NCBI GenBank assembly: GCA_003049465.1
Contig: PYSS01000078.1
Location: forward strand, 1 to 64,000
Length of the DNA stretch: 64,000 nucleotides
Reading direction: 5' to 3'
From: Magnaporthiopsis rhizophila
Lineage: Eukaryota > Ascomycota > Sordariomycetes > Magnaporthales > Magnaporthaceae
The position numbers were made by a program, and so were the translations under genes. The notes below the pieces were generated by a model that was not told the origin of the DNA, did not search any database, and saw only the letters and a list, made by a program, of their open reading frames with translations. How positions within the stretch are numbered: position 1 is the stretch's first letter; each line of letters starts with the position of its first letter. Shown one piece after another: positions 1 to 12,237 of the stretch.

Positions 1-53
<53 letters not shown>
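1..53. repeat. Poly-T run at window edge
   Basis: Fifty-three consecutive T bases open the window. A second T run of 42 bases at 2749-2790 ends directly in an N, so both are more likely gap-closing or sequencing artefacts than biology. No telomere-type repeat is present next to it. Confidence 0.9.
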
Positions 54-55
<2 letters not shown>

Positions 56-425
56 CTGTTTTGATTCCTTGATTGCTTTTGTTCGATCGTTTCTTCAACA
101 GTCCCAATTGTTCGAGCAAGGGTTTCGCGGATCACTCGTTCTAGCCGTGAACTTTTTGTGTCTGGTCCTGTCACTTGCCTCCTTTTCGAGCCACGCCCGT
201 CTCCGCCGCTCCCGCGGTACTGCGTCGCCTTCGCTGGCTGACGCCTTTTCCCTTGAGCGTCATCTATCCGGAACCGCAGCGATCTGTTTGCTTTAACTTA
301 ACTTGTGTATCGGTCCATGAATTTTCACGCCATATAGACGTTTATAATATTTCGATATTTTCTTTCCTCTCCTCGACCCTCCGCCTCCGGTTCCCGTTCC
401 CGGCGCCCCCGCCCCGACCGTCGCG
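54..425 (+). other. Leader/promoter region of the GH128 gene
   Basis: No convincing gene. The last 60 bases before the ATG at 426 are rich in C and T (tctttcctctcctcgaccct and similar), as is usual just upstream of fungal start codons. Confidence 0.5.
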
Positions 426-1496
426 ATGCACATCCCGTCGGTCCTACTAGGCATAGCCCTCCCTATCCTGTCCGCTGTCCAGCCCGCGGCAGCCCAGCAG
501 CCGAACCCGAAGCGCGGGCTCTGCTTTGTGCCCAACAAGGACTACCCGCAGGACAACTACGTCTGGACGCGACCCGTGTCGCCGCTGACGTGGTACTATA
601 ACTACGGGCCCGAGCCGACCGTCGTCTTCAACAACATCTCGCAGGACAATTTCGAGTTCGTGCCCATGCTGTGGGGCGCGCCCAAGGACCCCTCGGACAC
701 GACCTTCCTCGACAAGGTGCGCGACCTCATCACCAAGAAGAACATCAACATCACGCACGTCCTCGCCTTCAACGAGCCCGACGGCCCCAACAGCCAGGGT
801 GGGTCCGACATCCGCCCGGCATTTGCCGCCCGCGTCTGGATCAAGAACATAATGCCGTTGCAGGAGATGGGCGTCAAGGCCGGCCTGCCCGCGCCGACGG
901 GCGGCTGGGGCGGCATCCCGTGGCTGAGGCAGTTCTTGGGCAACTGCAGCGATATCATCAGCGAGGGCGGGGACAGGAAGAACTGCACCTTCGACTTTGT
1001 CCCCATACACTGGTACGGCAACTTTGGCGGGCTGGCGTCGCACATTGGCACATATGCCGCTGCGTAAGTTTTGCTGCCCCTTAGGCCGTCTCCCCATCTG
1101 TCGCGGCATAGCTGACACTCCCATTCTCCCGTCGGCAGCTTCCCCGGAAAAAAGATGTGGGTGACCGAGTACAACCTCAACGACCAGCCCCTCGCCTCGA
1201 CCCAGGAGTTCGTCAAGATGTCGATGGAGTACATGGATCGCATCGAGGACGTCGAGCGCTACAGCCTCTTCGGCTCGTTCCGCTCCCACAAGAGCAACGT
1301 CGGCCCCAATGCCACCATGCTCTCGGCCGGCGGCCAGCTGACCGACATTGGCGCCATGTACCTCAACAAGGCGCCCACGGGCGTCCTGCCGCAGACCGGG
1401 GGCTCGACCAACGCGGCGCCGGGCCGGGTTGCGTCCGACGTGCTGAAGGCTGCCGCCGTCGCCGCCATGGTCGGGGCCGTGACGCTCGCGTTGTAG
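426..1496 (+). CDS. GPI-anchored GH128 endo-beta-1,3-glucanase (Asl1-like)
   Basis: Two exons, 426-1063 and 1139-1496, give 331 residues; the 75-bp intron has donor GTAAGT, branch GCTGAC and acceptor GGCAG. The protein starts with a signal peptide (about residues 1-23, ending at AAAQQ). The body matches the Asl1/GH128 glycosyl hydrolase family: AFNEPDGP carries the likely acid/base Glu117, and MWVTEYN carries the likely nucleophile Glu223. Several N-glycosylation sequons are visible (NNIS, NINIT, NCS, NCT). The C-terminus is a hydrophobic tail after a small-residue region, as in GPI-anchored wall proteins. By family, it would act on beta-1,3-glucan at the wall. Family assignment is strong; the anchor is inferred from the tail. 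Confidence 0.88.
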
Positions 1497-2521
1497 GGAA
1501 CGTGGCCACGATCCTTCGGATGTGGTTTGGCGTTGTCGTGTATGCTTTGTCGGTTCTTGTATCTTTTGGTGCACCTCTGGTCCCAGCTGGCTTTCTGCCA
1601 CGTATTTACCACCACCCTATCCAGGCAGCGTGGTTCCCGTCGAGGAGATCCGGCGGGACCCCATTGGCTTGCTGTATTCTAATGTTTTGACCGTCTTGTT
1701 TTCCTATGTTCATTGCGCACATGGACATGCTGCGCCCGCGCGAGCCAGCAGCCTCAGCACTGTTAAAATTCTACCTTACGATTTTCTGTACATATGAGTA
1801 ATATACGACAGCTATGACCGTGTTTGGATGTATGGGGCTACATACCTTGATTGACATGGCCGAAGCGTCTGTCCCGAATCCAGCCAGTCGGGACACGGGT
1901 TCGTCAGTCGTGGGGGCCGGGAACGACGGGTGCTACGAACCCAAGCCAAACGAGCCTCGGCCGGGAGCCGGGCAGGGTACCCAGTGTAATTCGGCTGCTA
2001 CGGCCGAGGGCTGGTCGGGTGGAATCTCGTTGGCGTCGGCTGGTGTGGACTTTCGCCTATCAATGCGTGGATTTGCGAGCGCTTGAGGCGGGGGATCAGT
2101 CGGTCCTCAGAAAGAGATATGTATACAGTACCAACAAAACTAACTGGCGTCCCCATTACCCAAACGTCCCTCTTATTTCCTGATATTGTTCTATTCTTTC
2201 ATCCTCGTTTCTCCAACCAATCCAATTGTGAGGTTTATCCGGAATACAGTTCCCATTTGGAGAACGTGCCAGTTGGAGCACCATAGATTTAAATTTTACA
2301 CACAATGTAGTGCGATAACATTAATAGTCAAACGTTCCCATATTTTACAGCACCAAATGGCAGTGTCACCTAGCTTGCCACTTGGCTCCACGTTGCCCAA
2401 AAATAGCACTCAGCCTGGCCACCTGCAGTCACCCAGGGCCGAACCCTCTCCAGTGGGCCGGCTGCGCACCATATAATTCCGCCACCCGCACCTCAGTGCA
2501 ACCAACAAATCCAAGCGATCA
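1497..2521. other. Intergenic, no gene seen
   Basis: About 1 kb between the GH128 stop and the tRNA pair. The first 300 bases are the probable 3' UTR. Short open frames here show no family resemblance or codon bias. The last 100 bases are the presumed upstream region of the tRNA genes. Confidence 0.5.
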
Positions 2522-2610
2522 TCCGATATGGTGTAGTGGCTAACATCCGGCACTCTCAAGGCGTACGTCCTGAGGCCTGCCGAGCCCGGGGTTCGATTCC
2601 CCGTATCGGA
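2522..2610 (+). tRNA. tRNA-Glu (CTC) with 18-nt intron
   Basis: Acceptor arm TCCGATA/TATCGGA, anticodon stem CGGCA (2548-2552)/TGCCG (2578-2582), T arm CGGGG-TTCGATT-CCCCG. The anticodon CTC is at 2555-2557. The canonical intron position after base 37 holds 18 extra bases (2559-2576). All stems pair perfectly. Four bases separate it from the next tRNA on the same strand. Confidence 0.93.
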
Positions 2611-2614
2611 GTTC

Positions 2615-2687
2615 GCCCGGTTAGCTCAATCGGTAGAGCGTGAGACTCTTAATCTCAAGGTTGCGGGTTCGACCCCCGCATCGGGCT
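2615..2687 (+). tRNA. tRNA-Lys (CTT), intronless
   Basis: Acceptor GCCCGGT/ATCGGGC with one G-T pair, D arm TAGCTCAATCGGTAGAGC, anticodon stem TGAGA/TCTCA around loop CTCTTAA (anticodon CTT at 2648-2650), T arm GCGGG-TTCGACC-CCCGC, discriminator T. Only GTTC separates it from the tRNA-Glu, so the two may be made as one dicistronic precursor. Confidence 0.95.
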
Positions 2688-2746
2688 CAATTCCCGGTGC
2701 GCCTGTGACACACAGGTCCATCAACCACTGTTTTTTTCTTGTTATT

Positions 2747-2748
<2 letters not shown>

Positions 2749-2790
<42 letters not shown>

Positions 2791-2791
2791 N
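2749..2791. repeat. 42-T run ending in a single N (assembly join)
   Basis: T at 2749-2790 followed by one N at 2791, then ordinary sequence. This marks an unresolved join, so the distance and linkage across it are uncertain. The 257 bases between it and the next gene hold no feature. Confidence 0.9.
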
Positions 2792-3048
2792 CAGCACGCG
2801 GGTGAGTGAAGCCTTTCTTTGGCTGCTGTTATGAATGCCGATACCGTGACGTAATTTCGTCACCGTTGACCATCTCGCCAGAATTTCCAGCATGAATTTG
2901 TTGATTTGAAGTTTCAGTTTGCACTTCGTAATTTTCTCCCGCACATTCAGCCTTGCAGGACGCCCTTTACATCATCATGCCGCCATCACGCACTGATCAG
3001 CTTGGGTCAATTATTTTCCACAACCATTTCGTTCGTTCTTACAACACC

Positions 3049-4259
3049 TCACGGCCCCCGGTACACCACCGGCTCCAACTCCAAATCGGGCAGCACAATA
3101 AGCGGGACGTCCTCGGCGCCGGCGGGCACCGCCCGAACCCTGTACTTGCTGGGCCTGCCGTTCTTACCGCGCATTACTTCCTGCGCATACGGCTCTTTGC
3201 CTGTCGACTTCAACACCGCGGGCGAGCTGGGGACCTTGGCTGTGCACAGCCCACCTCGAGGGAAGCCCTCGGGGAAAATGACGCGCTCCAGCCGCTGGCG
3301 GTAGTCTGCATTCTGCGCGGCGAGGGCAGACCAGTTGCCGTATGACGAAATGATCCCGCCCCGAGTGGTCATGTCCGACATGGCGAAGCGCCCGGCGTCG
3401 GCGAAGTTTTCGACCCACTGCCCACGATTTTGTTTCCCTGGTCAGCACACTTGGCAGGAAACCACTCCCACGACCTGAACCGGATTTGCTTACGTTTGTT
3501 CGCCCATATGGCGTAGCCGTCGCCGAGTCGTTGTTGTAGGCGTCTGCCCACATGCTCGTCTCCGAATACCGCGTTCCGAGCTTGTAGCCCTTCTTCTCGA
3601 CCAGGCCCGCCAGTGCGAACTGGTCCAGCACGTGGCTGAACTCGTGCGCAGCCACCCCGAGAGTATACATGTTCTTGGTGAAGACGATGCTGGATCCCAG
3701 CTGATATGCACTCGTCGACCCGACAGGCAAGAAGAGAATGTTTCCCGTCCACTGACGCATACCAACAGGGACCTTGGATAGTTTCTGGAAAAACGCACAG
3801 GTCCTTCTGTCAGCTCTCTGTGGTCGCCACGTGGCTCAGTGTCTCGCCAACTCACCTTGAAAATAGAGTCCCAGGACTCTTCATAATCCTTGTGTCGGCT
3901 CACCGCCTGATAATGAGGGCAATCCGAGTAAAGAACATCCACGGTATCGATATCGAACGGGCTGTAAGAAAAGTTCTCGGCACGAGAAGTGAAGAACTTT
4001 TCGGCCGAATCCCAGCATCAGCCTTCGCACCGAACAACACCGAGTCCCACACCGACGCACTCACAATCTTGGGGATGAGATCGGGATGCCACCGCTCTGT
4101 CAAGAATAACCGGCCCGGAAGATTTTTCATGAGCTCCTGGTCATGCTCGAACATGTTGAACTCGGGGCGGATCTCTGGCTTGGACAGCTTGAAGGCAAAG
4201 ACAGCGTAGCCATGGAGAAGAGCCACGAGGGCAGCACCGGGATGCAGAAGCCCGCGCAT
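3049..4259 (-). CDS. Secreted zincin-like (HEFSH) protein, Con-13-like
   Basis: Four exons on the minus strand: 4259-4065, 3996-3856, 3784-3494 and 3417-3049, joined in phase 0 by introns of 68, 71 and 76 bp, giving 331 residues. A hydrophobic N-terminus (residues 1-22) is a likely signal peptide. The motif AAHEFSHVLDQF places an HExxH zinc-protease signature at His159-Glu160-His163, followed 20-50 residues later by acidic residues and a Tyr-rich stretch that could complete a metal site. The layout resembles the fungal conidiation-specific Con-13 group and other secreted deuterolysin- or lysine-type metallopeptidases; I recall this similarity rather than having tested it. Enzyme activity is inferred only from the motif. 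Confidence 0.75.
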
Positions 4260-5515
4260 TTCTTCCCAGCCAGGGGAGATGGCTCTGGTTGAGGTGTCAC
4301 CCTGATGTGCAAAAGGTTTCTAGATGTGCTGCACCAGCCCAGGGGGCCTGCGACCGTTTGACGGGGCCTGATAGGCTGCGTGCAGGCCCTATCTCCGGAT
4401 CTGGAGGCTTGGCTTTAAGTTGCGGCTGCTCCCCTATCAAGACATCAATGCCACGCCTCCTACAGCCCTATCAACGAGACAAACTTTATGCTTTGAGCGT
4501 AAAGTTGGCTGCCTCCCAAGCCTCTTTTTCCGATCAGGCTTAATTTGAAGTAGATGTCAGAATGCACGACGCCCCTCAAAATCCGCAACCGTTGCTTTAC
4601 AGGACGTGGCAGCTCGAGAACAGACAATGTTTGCATTGATCTCGGTCGATAGGGCACTCGTGCCATTATTTTGGAGACCATGTGAGCTTCAATTCGTTGG
4701 CAAGCCCCATGGACTGCACACCACACCTAACACTTCTAGGCGATCACAGCCGGCTAACACATTCAAAGGACGACGCATCAGTCAACCACGGAGAATATCA
4801 CCGCGGAGGCCATCTCGGCTAAATAAGCCACCGCTGACAGCCCGATTCTCCGCAAAAGAGCCGAACATACCCGGATCGAGGACGTGTGCCATCGGCATTC
4901 GTCATGTGGCGGTCGCCCCTGACCGGCGGTCTCCATCTCCGCATGCGGAGAAGCCCCTGGCGCCGACGCCACGCGAGCGTACCGAGACACTGGGAAGTCA
5001 ACCGACCCGACGCACATGCGGTGAAGGCAAGTGGCTGACACCTGGTAACCTGGGCTGTGGGTTACATCGCATCCCCATCTTGGAGCTCCGCCAAGGCCTT
5101 CTCGCCGCCAATATTCTCATGCTATAAGTCCCAGCGTGCTCGCCATCAACACCCTCTTCTCTTGTCATTGGTATAAAACCCGGGCATTTGGGCTGTCGTA
5201 AAAATCAGTATGCAAGGTCACGGAGGCCGAACGTCTCTTGTGAGACGTGACCCCGTTCTTTTCCTTCACCTGGTCCCGACCATCATCATGCGGCGAGAAC
5301 GTCGCGGAGTCAGAGCGTCTTCTGGGCGGGTAGAACACGCTAAATGGGAAATATATAAAACCCACGTATCGATGCATTGGATATCAAGGCGCGAGGCAAT
5401 GACCTCGTAGGCATCTCAGTGGGCTGGAGTCTGTCGCGCTAGCTGTACATATGTCACTGCCTTGAAAGCCCGCCGCTATCTACTCTCAGACAACCGCCAC
5501 CACTGTTCTCACACA
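4260..5515. other. Divergent intergenic region
   Basis: About 1.25 kb between the starts of two divergent secreted-protein genes, so it carries both promoters. Open frames inside it (for example 4606-5127) are in low-information sequence without family features. CTCGG/CCGAG-rich GC patches alternate with AT patches; no strong operator could be named. Confidence 0.5.
5351..5360 (+). promoter_or_regulatory. TATA-like element upstream of GH16 gene
   Basis: The sequence ATATATAAAA lies about 155 bases before the GH16 start codon, a plausible spacing for a fungal TATA box. A second TATAAAA lies near 5172. Assigned by motif and position only. Confidence 0.35.
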
Positions 5516-6451
5516 ATGCTGCCCCTCGGCGCCGCGGTTCTCCTCCTCGCCCCCGGCCGGGTCGCAGCCTGGGCGGCCCCATCGTACGGCGGCCTGCGCC
5601 TCGTGTGGCAGGACGTCTTCTCGGGCCCGGCCGGGTCCGCACCCAACGCCGGGTTGTGGGACATCATTACCAACATCAACGTCAACGGCGAGTGGCAGCG
5701 CTACACGACCGACTCGCGCAACCTGCAGATCTCGGGCGGCGACACGGTCCAGATCGTGCCCTGGCGCAACGGCCAGACGGGGGAGTGGACGTCGGGCCGC
5801 ATCGAGTCCAAGTACACCTTCACCCCGCAGCCGGGCGCCGTCACCGTGGCCGAGGCCCAGATCCGGTTCGGCGACAGCCCGGTGGCCCGCAAAAAGGGGC
5901 TGTGGCCGGCCTTTTGGCTGCTGGGCGACGCCATCCGCCGCGGCACGCCGTGGCCGCAGTGCGGCGAGCTCGACGTGATGGAGACGGTCAACGGCGCCCT
6001 GACGGGCTACGGCACCGTGCACTGCGACGTTTACCCAGGTGGCCGCTGCAACGAGCCCAGCGGCATCGGGGCCACCGTCGGCATCCCGGACCAAGGGTGG
6101 CACACGTGGCGCATCCAGTGGGACCGGCGCCCCGGCGACTGGCGGTCCGAGACCATCTCGTGGTTCGTCGACGGGCGCCAGTTCTTCAGCATCACGGGCG
6201 ACCGCATCGGCGATGCGGGCGTGTGGCAGTCGCTGTGCCACCAGCCGCTGTACTTTATTCTGAACATGGCAGTCGGCGGGTCGTGTAAGTCCTTTTTCTT
6301 CTCCTAGTGTCCCAGGCCGTCATGGGCAGATCGGCTAACGAACCTCTTTTTGAAACGAAACAAAGTCCCTGGTCCTCCCAACGGTGACACCATGGACGGA
6401 TACGGGTCCATGTTGGAGGTGGCCTACGTCGCTCACTTTGTCAGCACATAG
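5516..6451 (+). CDS. Secreted GH16 family beta-glucanase
   Basis: Exons 5516-6284 and 6366-6451 (81-bp intron, GTAAGT donor, GCTAAC branch, AAAG acceptor) give 284 residues. I chose the ATG at 5516 because it opens directly into a signal peptide (MLPLGAAVLLL...AAWA); an upstream ATG-less extension has no merit. The GH16 catalytic motif is clear in GELDVMETV: nucleophile Glu151, Asp153 and acid/base Glu156. Flanking family signatures include GLWPAFWLLG before it and NMAVGGSFPGPPNG near the end, the latter spanning the intron. By family it is an extracellular endo-1,3(4)-beta-glucanase (laminarinase type). No carbohydrate-binding module or anchor follows. Exact substrate is not decidable from sequence. 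Confidence 0.92.
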
Positions 6452-8243
6452 CGGAAGGGGTGAATTAGCTTTTAGAAAGTGTCTGGCTCAGGCTGGGGTA
6501 TGGCTGCCGTGACAGGTGCCGACGGCTAAACCCGAAGTGATGGGCCGGCTAGTTCGGCAGTATAGGGTTGTGTAAAGGTAAGCGACCAATCGATAGAGAG
6601 GGGAAGAGCCTGCGGCTCAGGGTTCACTTAGAATGGTCTCCTTTGTATACTCATACAATAGGTCAGCGGAGCTCTGCGCCCTCCTGCACTGGAGGGCTTT
6701 TTGATGTTTCCTAGTCGTATAGTTTTGATCCAAGACATCTAAACGGGCGGCCCAGGCCGCTGCAACCCTCTAGAAATCCTATCCTTGCCAAACCTCTGAT
6801 CCCATCCTGCCGAAGTCATGCGTTCCTGCTCAGCTAGATCAGCGGCGGGATGGATCCGCAGAGCTTGCGGCTGCATGAGGTGGACGGGGACTTCCTCTCT
6901 GGTGACACCACAGGCCTTCTTGGTCCATCGGCTTCCTCGGACGGTCCGATCGGGATCGGGAAGCATCATCCTTTGCGCCGTACCTAGAATTAGGGATTAA
7001 CTTACCGAAAGCCCGATCTTGGTGCCAACCGCTAGGTCAGGGCGGCTGCGGGTTAAAGTTCGTGGTTATGCAGAAATGTATTTTTGGTACGCCTAAGCGT
7101 GGTCTGGTCACTCTCGAACAAAGACACGAAACAAAGTATCAACGCGATTCGACGACCATCAATGGCCGGAGAAACACTGTAGTCATGCCAGTGTTTTGAT
7201 AATGGCGGAGGCAGATGTCATCGGGATCAATGACTGAGACGAAACGATGGACCAAGGGGTCCCCGGGAGGTATGTAACTGACAGCCGCGAGAGAGAGATG
7301 GCCTAGATCGCCAAACATCGGCGACATACACGATCGCCAGGGACAGAATGTGACAACAAGGGACCTCGTCAAGCAACGCGCAGCGTTGTCCTGATGTTTG
7401 CTTTTCCTAAAGTACTGACAAGCGTGCGGTTTGTCCTGATGTCTACAGTTTCCCAAAATAGCGGCAAGTCCGTGAACGGATACTACACATCATCGAGCCC
7501 GAGGACTCGCCCGATCAAGAGCGCAAAGAGCGAGCGTCAACCAAGAAGTACCCAGGGGCTCACCGTCCCTTCAGCTGCACCTTCGCTTGCGAAAAAGACC
7601 CCGTGCGTTGACGTGGGCCTTGGGCTACCCTTGGCAAAGCGTTTGATCTGATATCTGCCCCGAACTTTATGTGAGCCATTCCGCACCCTACATCCGACGA
7701 GTTCTAGGCCGATGCCAGGGACGGCAGCTTCCTCGGAAATGTGGGAAGTGGAGAGAAGGCTCCCGGCTTGCCTTTTCCGCCGATCTCGGTCTCTCCTCTC
7801 CCGGATGCGGTCCCTCCGGCTATGTCTGACAGAGCGGAAGACTGCGACGGCCTAGACCTCACGGGCTGTCGCTCCCAAGGAGAGAAGAGGGGAGGCCTAG
7901 AGCGAAAGGGATGAATGTGCAATCAGATAATGGGGTCGACCAGCCTGCAACCGAGGATCCCAAGCAGCCTCCTCGCTGCCTACAAATTGGTCCTGATCGC
8001 CATCTTTGAGGGTTCACCTGCGATATTGAGCACCAGGTTATAGCCTTGTGCAGACGATATACGACTGTGTTTGCGGATGAAACACAAATCGCCTATTAGG
8101 GCGCAGCCAACACCATAAACATTAGCTGCGAGAGAGAGGATCCAACCAGGGAATGGTGAAGGCAGCACGGGATGTGACGAGGATAACCACTTCACCCAGA
8201 GAACACCGCCGCACCGAAAACCGAGAAGAAACGAACGACCAAG
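6452..8243. other. 1.8-kb intergenic region, no gene seen
   Basis: It holds the GH16 3' UTR and the promoter of the CFEM receptor gene. Open frames are short and overlap on both strands without bias or recognisable motifs. No tRNA, repeat array or transposon end was found. Confidence 0.5.
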
Positions 8244-10143
8244 ATGGCCTCGATCCGGTTTCTCCTCCTCAGCTTATTCTTTTTGCTGGCCGCCGCACAA
8301 CCGTCGACGAAGGAGCGCCGGCGTGAACTTGGGATTCAGGACCTGCCCGTCTGTGGGGTAAGGCCACTCCCTCCTCCTCCCCCGCTTGTAAGGGCTGCCT
8401 GTCCGGGAGATTGTAGGCTAATAGAGGCCGCAGTTGACATGTCTCGCCCAATCGCTCCCGGGCCACTGCGCGGCCGACGACGCGCCCTGCATGTGCGAGA
8501 GCCGCGGGCTGGTGGTGCAGATGTCGGCGTGCATGCAGGCCAACTGCACTATGGCGGACGGCCTGACGGTCGCCAAGGTGCAAGCCTCGCTCTGCCAGTA
8601 CCCGCACCCCGACAAGAAGGACGAGGGCAAGGCGGAGCAAAGCATCATGTTCTGCATCGCGGCCATCACCGTCCTGCTGCGCCTGGTGGCTCGTGCCCTT
8701 GCTGGCGAGTTCTTCGTTGAGGACTACATCATTACCGTCGCCATCGTATGTCCCACTGCCCCATCGCGGATGCCCTTGTATCCTCGAGATTCGGTAGCTA
8801 ACACTTCTCTCACGGCCTTCTCACTAGCTTCTCACTATTCCAATGCTTGTCCCTCTTATGCTGAGTACGTGGCCCACCCTCCTAAACCCTTGTCATTTTC
8901 TCGCGTTCGACGTTGTACTAATGGGCAACTCCAGGTCTCGATCATGGGCTTGGGAAGCATATATATGACCTGGCAGACGCAAACAGCCTGAAGAAGACGT
9001 TATTGAATCGTAAGCCGATCCGCCCGGCCGACAAATACCCGAAATAAAATTCGCGAAATGAAGCTGACGTGAATGGCCCATCCCCTTTTTGTAGTATACA
9101 TGGCCGAGAACACGTACATCGTCACGCTCACCCTAATCAAGATCTCCATCCTCACATTCTACCTGCGCCTGTTCCAGTTCTACAGGGGCTTCCGGATTGC
9201 CGTCATCATCACCCTGGTGGCGACAACGCTCTCGAGCGGCATCATCCTCGTCCTGACCATCCTGTCCTGCAGCCCCATCAAGCGCTTCTGGGACAGGGAC
9301 GTCAAGCAAGGGTCCTGCCTCGACATCACGAAGCTCGCCTACGCCAACTCGGGGCTTGCCATCATCCAGGACCTCGTCATCATCGCGCTCCCCGTCCTCA
9401 TGGTGGCGGGGATCGAGGCCATGACGCGCCGAAAGAAGATGTACGTGGCGGGGATGTTTGGCGTCGGCGGCCTGGGCTGCCTCGCCACCGTCCTCCGCCT
9501 CAACACGCTCTCGGGCTTCGGCGACTCCATCGACCCGACCTGGGACTATGTGCCGGTCACGTACTGGACCTCGATCGAGCTCGCCGCCGGCTTCGTCGTG
9601 TCGTCCATGCCAGCCATCCGCACGCTGCACCGGATCCTGACGCGCAGGTACGGTCTCGGCGTGCGCTGCAGCAGGGGATCGCCAGAGAGCCCGCTCGTAA
9701 AAGAGCAGAATGGCATGGCCCGGGTGTCGCGGCCGGGCAAAGCCATCCTTGCGCGTGGCTCGCGGGCCGCGCGTGCGGTCGGCGACTCGCTCGGCAGCGT
9801 GGTGGAGCGGGTGCGGCCGCCGGCGCGGGGCGTGAATAAGTACCGGCAGGTGCAGTGGGACTGCTGGAGCGGCGTGGCCGTCACGTACCCGGCCGACACA
9901 TACTGCCACCCGGCCTTTGAGGACCCCGGCGAGGCCAGCGACGCCACGGGTCGGACGCGGTTGGGCAGCTCGTCCTCCAACATGCGGACGCAGGCCCGGC
10001 CCTATGTCAAATATCACCTGCCACGACACTCGGTGCGCGAAGAGCAGCGCGCCACGGTGACCCAAGTCGGGCTCCCCCCATCTCCGCGGCACAAGTCTTT
10101 TGGGCCATTGATGACTCGTCGAGACCACCATCTTGCGATTTAA
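8244..10143 (+). CDS. CFEM-domain 7TM receptor (PTH11-like)
   Basis: Five exons: 8244-8357, 8434-8745, 8828-8864, 8935-9009 and 9095-10143; total 528 residues. After a signal peptide (1-18) comes a complete eight-cysteine CFEM domain: Cys37, 41, 50, 57, 59, 71, 76 and 92, with the usual DAPCMC core. Seven predicted membrane helices follow, including FVEDYIITVAI, HGLGKHIYDL, the YMAENTY/LTLIKISILTFYLRLF segment and the VTYWTSIELAAGF helix, which are hallmarks of the fungal rhodopsin-like/PTH11 group. The C-terminal 170 residues are a polar cytoplasmic tail. Members sense surface or host cues at the plasma membrane in other fungi; the ligand here is unknown. The tiny 37-bp exon is required to keep frame. 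Confidence 0.85.
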
Positions 10144-10311
10144 TGAATGAACTCAAGAGTATGGCGTCACGGCGTTTGGTGTTTCCTTGCTTTTTCTTCT
10201 CTCGGACATTTTGGCTCATGTGAGGCATCAAGGCCCTAACAGTCACTTGCCGTGACATTACACAACGGTGTCAGCGAGACATTAGGTGGTAACTACCACA
10301 CCCTGATAATG

Positions 10312-10345
10312 TTTTTTTTTTATTTTTATTATTATTATTATCATC
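10312..10345. repeat. T-run and (TTA)n microsatellite
   Basis: A run of T is followed by TATTTTTATTATTATTATTA and then TCATCA. It is simple sequence in a non-coding region about 170 bases after the receptor stop codon. Confidence 0.8.
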
Positions 10346-12237
10346 AGTCAAGAATATCTATCCAACTGCGCTAGGAATCAGGACTCATACCACAAGTCTC
10401 AGCAGTTCGCCGAGCTGAAGACCCTCAATGGGAATCGTTTGTGCAATCTCGATCACACACATGCAAACTTTCTTTTCCAAAGCCAAATCCTCCGGATAAG
10501 CAGGCGCGCTAGCCAGCGCTTCAGGTGTCAAAGGTTAATCGAAGCCGAGGCCAGGCACATGGATCCGTTGACTTTCAGGTTTACACTTGCATCGGCATGT
10601 TCCATTTCCACTCGAAAGGAAAGCCAGCTGCGGCATGCCAAGTTTAACCTGCTGCCTCAGCCCTGAGCACCCGCGTCTCGAAGGGAGTGACGAGATGAGG
10701 AAAACAAGGACAATTCCATGTTGTCACACCGAATCAATCAAGGGCTGGCGTCTGGTGCATTGTCCAGTTTGAGTGGCAGGACGACCCACTAGAAGGGCGC
10801 TGTAGATCCGTGGATAGCATCCATTGATGGAAGCATGCCCCACTTGTAGGGCTTGAATGGCACTTGTGATTGACGGTGCGTGAATTGGATCACATCACGG
10901 GAACTGGAGAGAATCCCGCTGAGAAGAGGAACCGGAATGCCTCGGAATGTAGGAGATCCTTGTCCAGGGGGAAAGTGATGCACGATTGGGACAGGGATGT
11001 GCAGAGGCGGGAAGCTAAAAAAAAGTCGATCTGCGGGACAAGATGGGAAGTCACCGCACATGATCAACCCTGAGCTTGAACGCTTCAGGCACGGATGCGC
11101 TTCCTTTGCGTTGGCGCTGCCATCCCAGCCAGAAGGACAACGAGGAAAGCGGTCGGCTGACTTTTTCTAGATGCCATCACCAACGCATCACAACGAAAAG
11201 CGCCACCAGCAATAAACCAAGACGCCTAGCGTGTAAGAGGATGCCCGTCGCCGCGGGCAGCTGGAATAGGCGTCTCACGACTTCTCCGCGGGCGGAAAAC
11301 GTTGCCCCGAAACATGTGGGAGCTAGGCATGTGAAGCCTAAGAGACACAATACACTGGTGGCGCGATGATTCGAGCTTTGGAGGGCTCTCGCACGTGGGG
11401 ATCTTGAGGTCGGAGAATTGAAAGGCTGTGGCATTTGATACGCGACTTGACGGGGCACATAGCTTTCACTTCAACCTCAGCCGCAGCAGCGGAGCGAATT
11501 ATCACACCACTTTGCATTGCAGGATGAAGGCTGTGATAGATCCAGTCGACAAAAGCAATACCCAGTGTCCATCACCAGCATCTGTTCCTCTTAGTTTTTG
11601 CGACGGCCAAACCACCGACTTCCTGCTATTCTCATTTCAATGTTTACGGTTTAGGTATTTGATCGTCGCCTACCTTGCTTTCGGGCCTAGCCCTCCCGCG
11701 CAGACTACGTCCAATACACTGTTGTCTGCACTTGGCCACGCGTGCTGGCAACACTGATCCCCGTTCCGGTCTCCTGGCCCAGACTCAAAAGAGACTAGGC
11801 TCGGCAAACATCTGGCGGCTGAGACGGCTACCAAGTGCGCTTGGGAGGAGCATGGCCGTGCGCTACATGGCCAACCCCGGCTGGGCTCGACGCCGTTCGC
11901 CGAGCTAGCGCACACAGACGAACTTTCAACACGTCCCGGTCTCCCCGTGGCCAGCCATGTGCGAGAAAGGGGCCCAGGGCCAGTGAATGGGCGGGGCGGA
12001 GGAGGAGGAGGGGCTGAAGTGAACGAAAACGACGCGAGGCGGCGGCTTGCTTCGCTGCCGTGCCAGGGTTCAGCGCCGGCCTGATCCTTCGTTCGGCCTT
12101 TCATGTCCTGAACGTTCATGCGGGATGACGGCTTGCAGATGCGAGGGGTCACCCGCGCACCTTGTCCACAGTCAACGCTCGACGTCGACGCGATTTGCTG
12201 TGTGTTTGTGTGTGTGTGCTCGGCTTTTTCGCCTTGC

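Noticed and set aside
1..53. Telomere end or poly(A) insertion of a retroelement
   Set aside because: No TTAGGG arrays, no retroelement sequence next to it, and similar T runs adjoin an N elsewhere, so an assembly artefact is simpler.
447..1601. 384-codon minus-strand open frame opposite the GH128 gene
   Set aside because: It mirrors GC3-rich coding sequence; its translation is Arg/Gly/His-rich with no domain, while the plus strand has a clear spliced enzyme.
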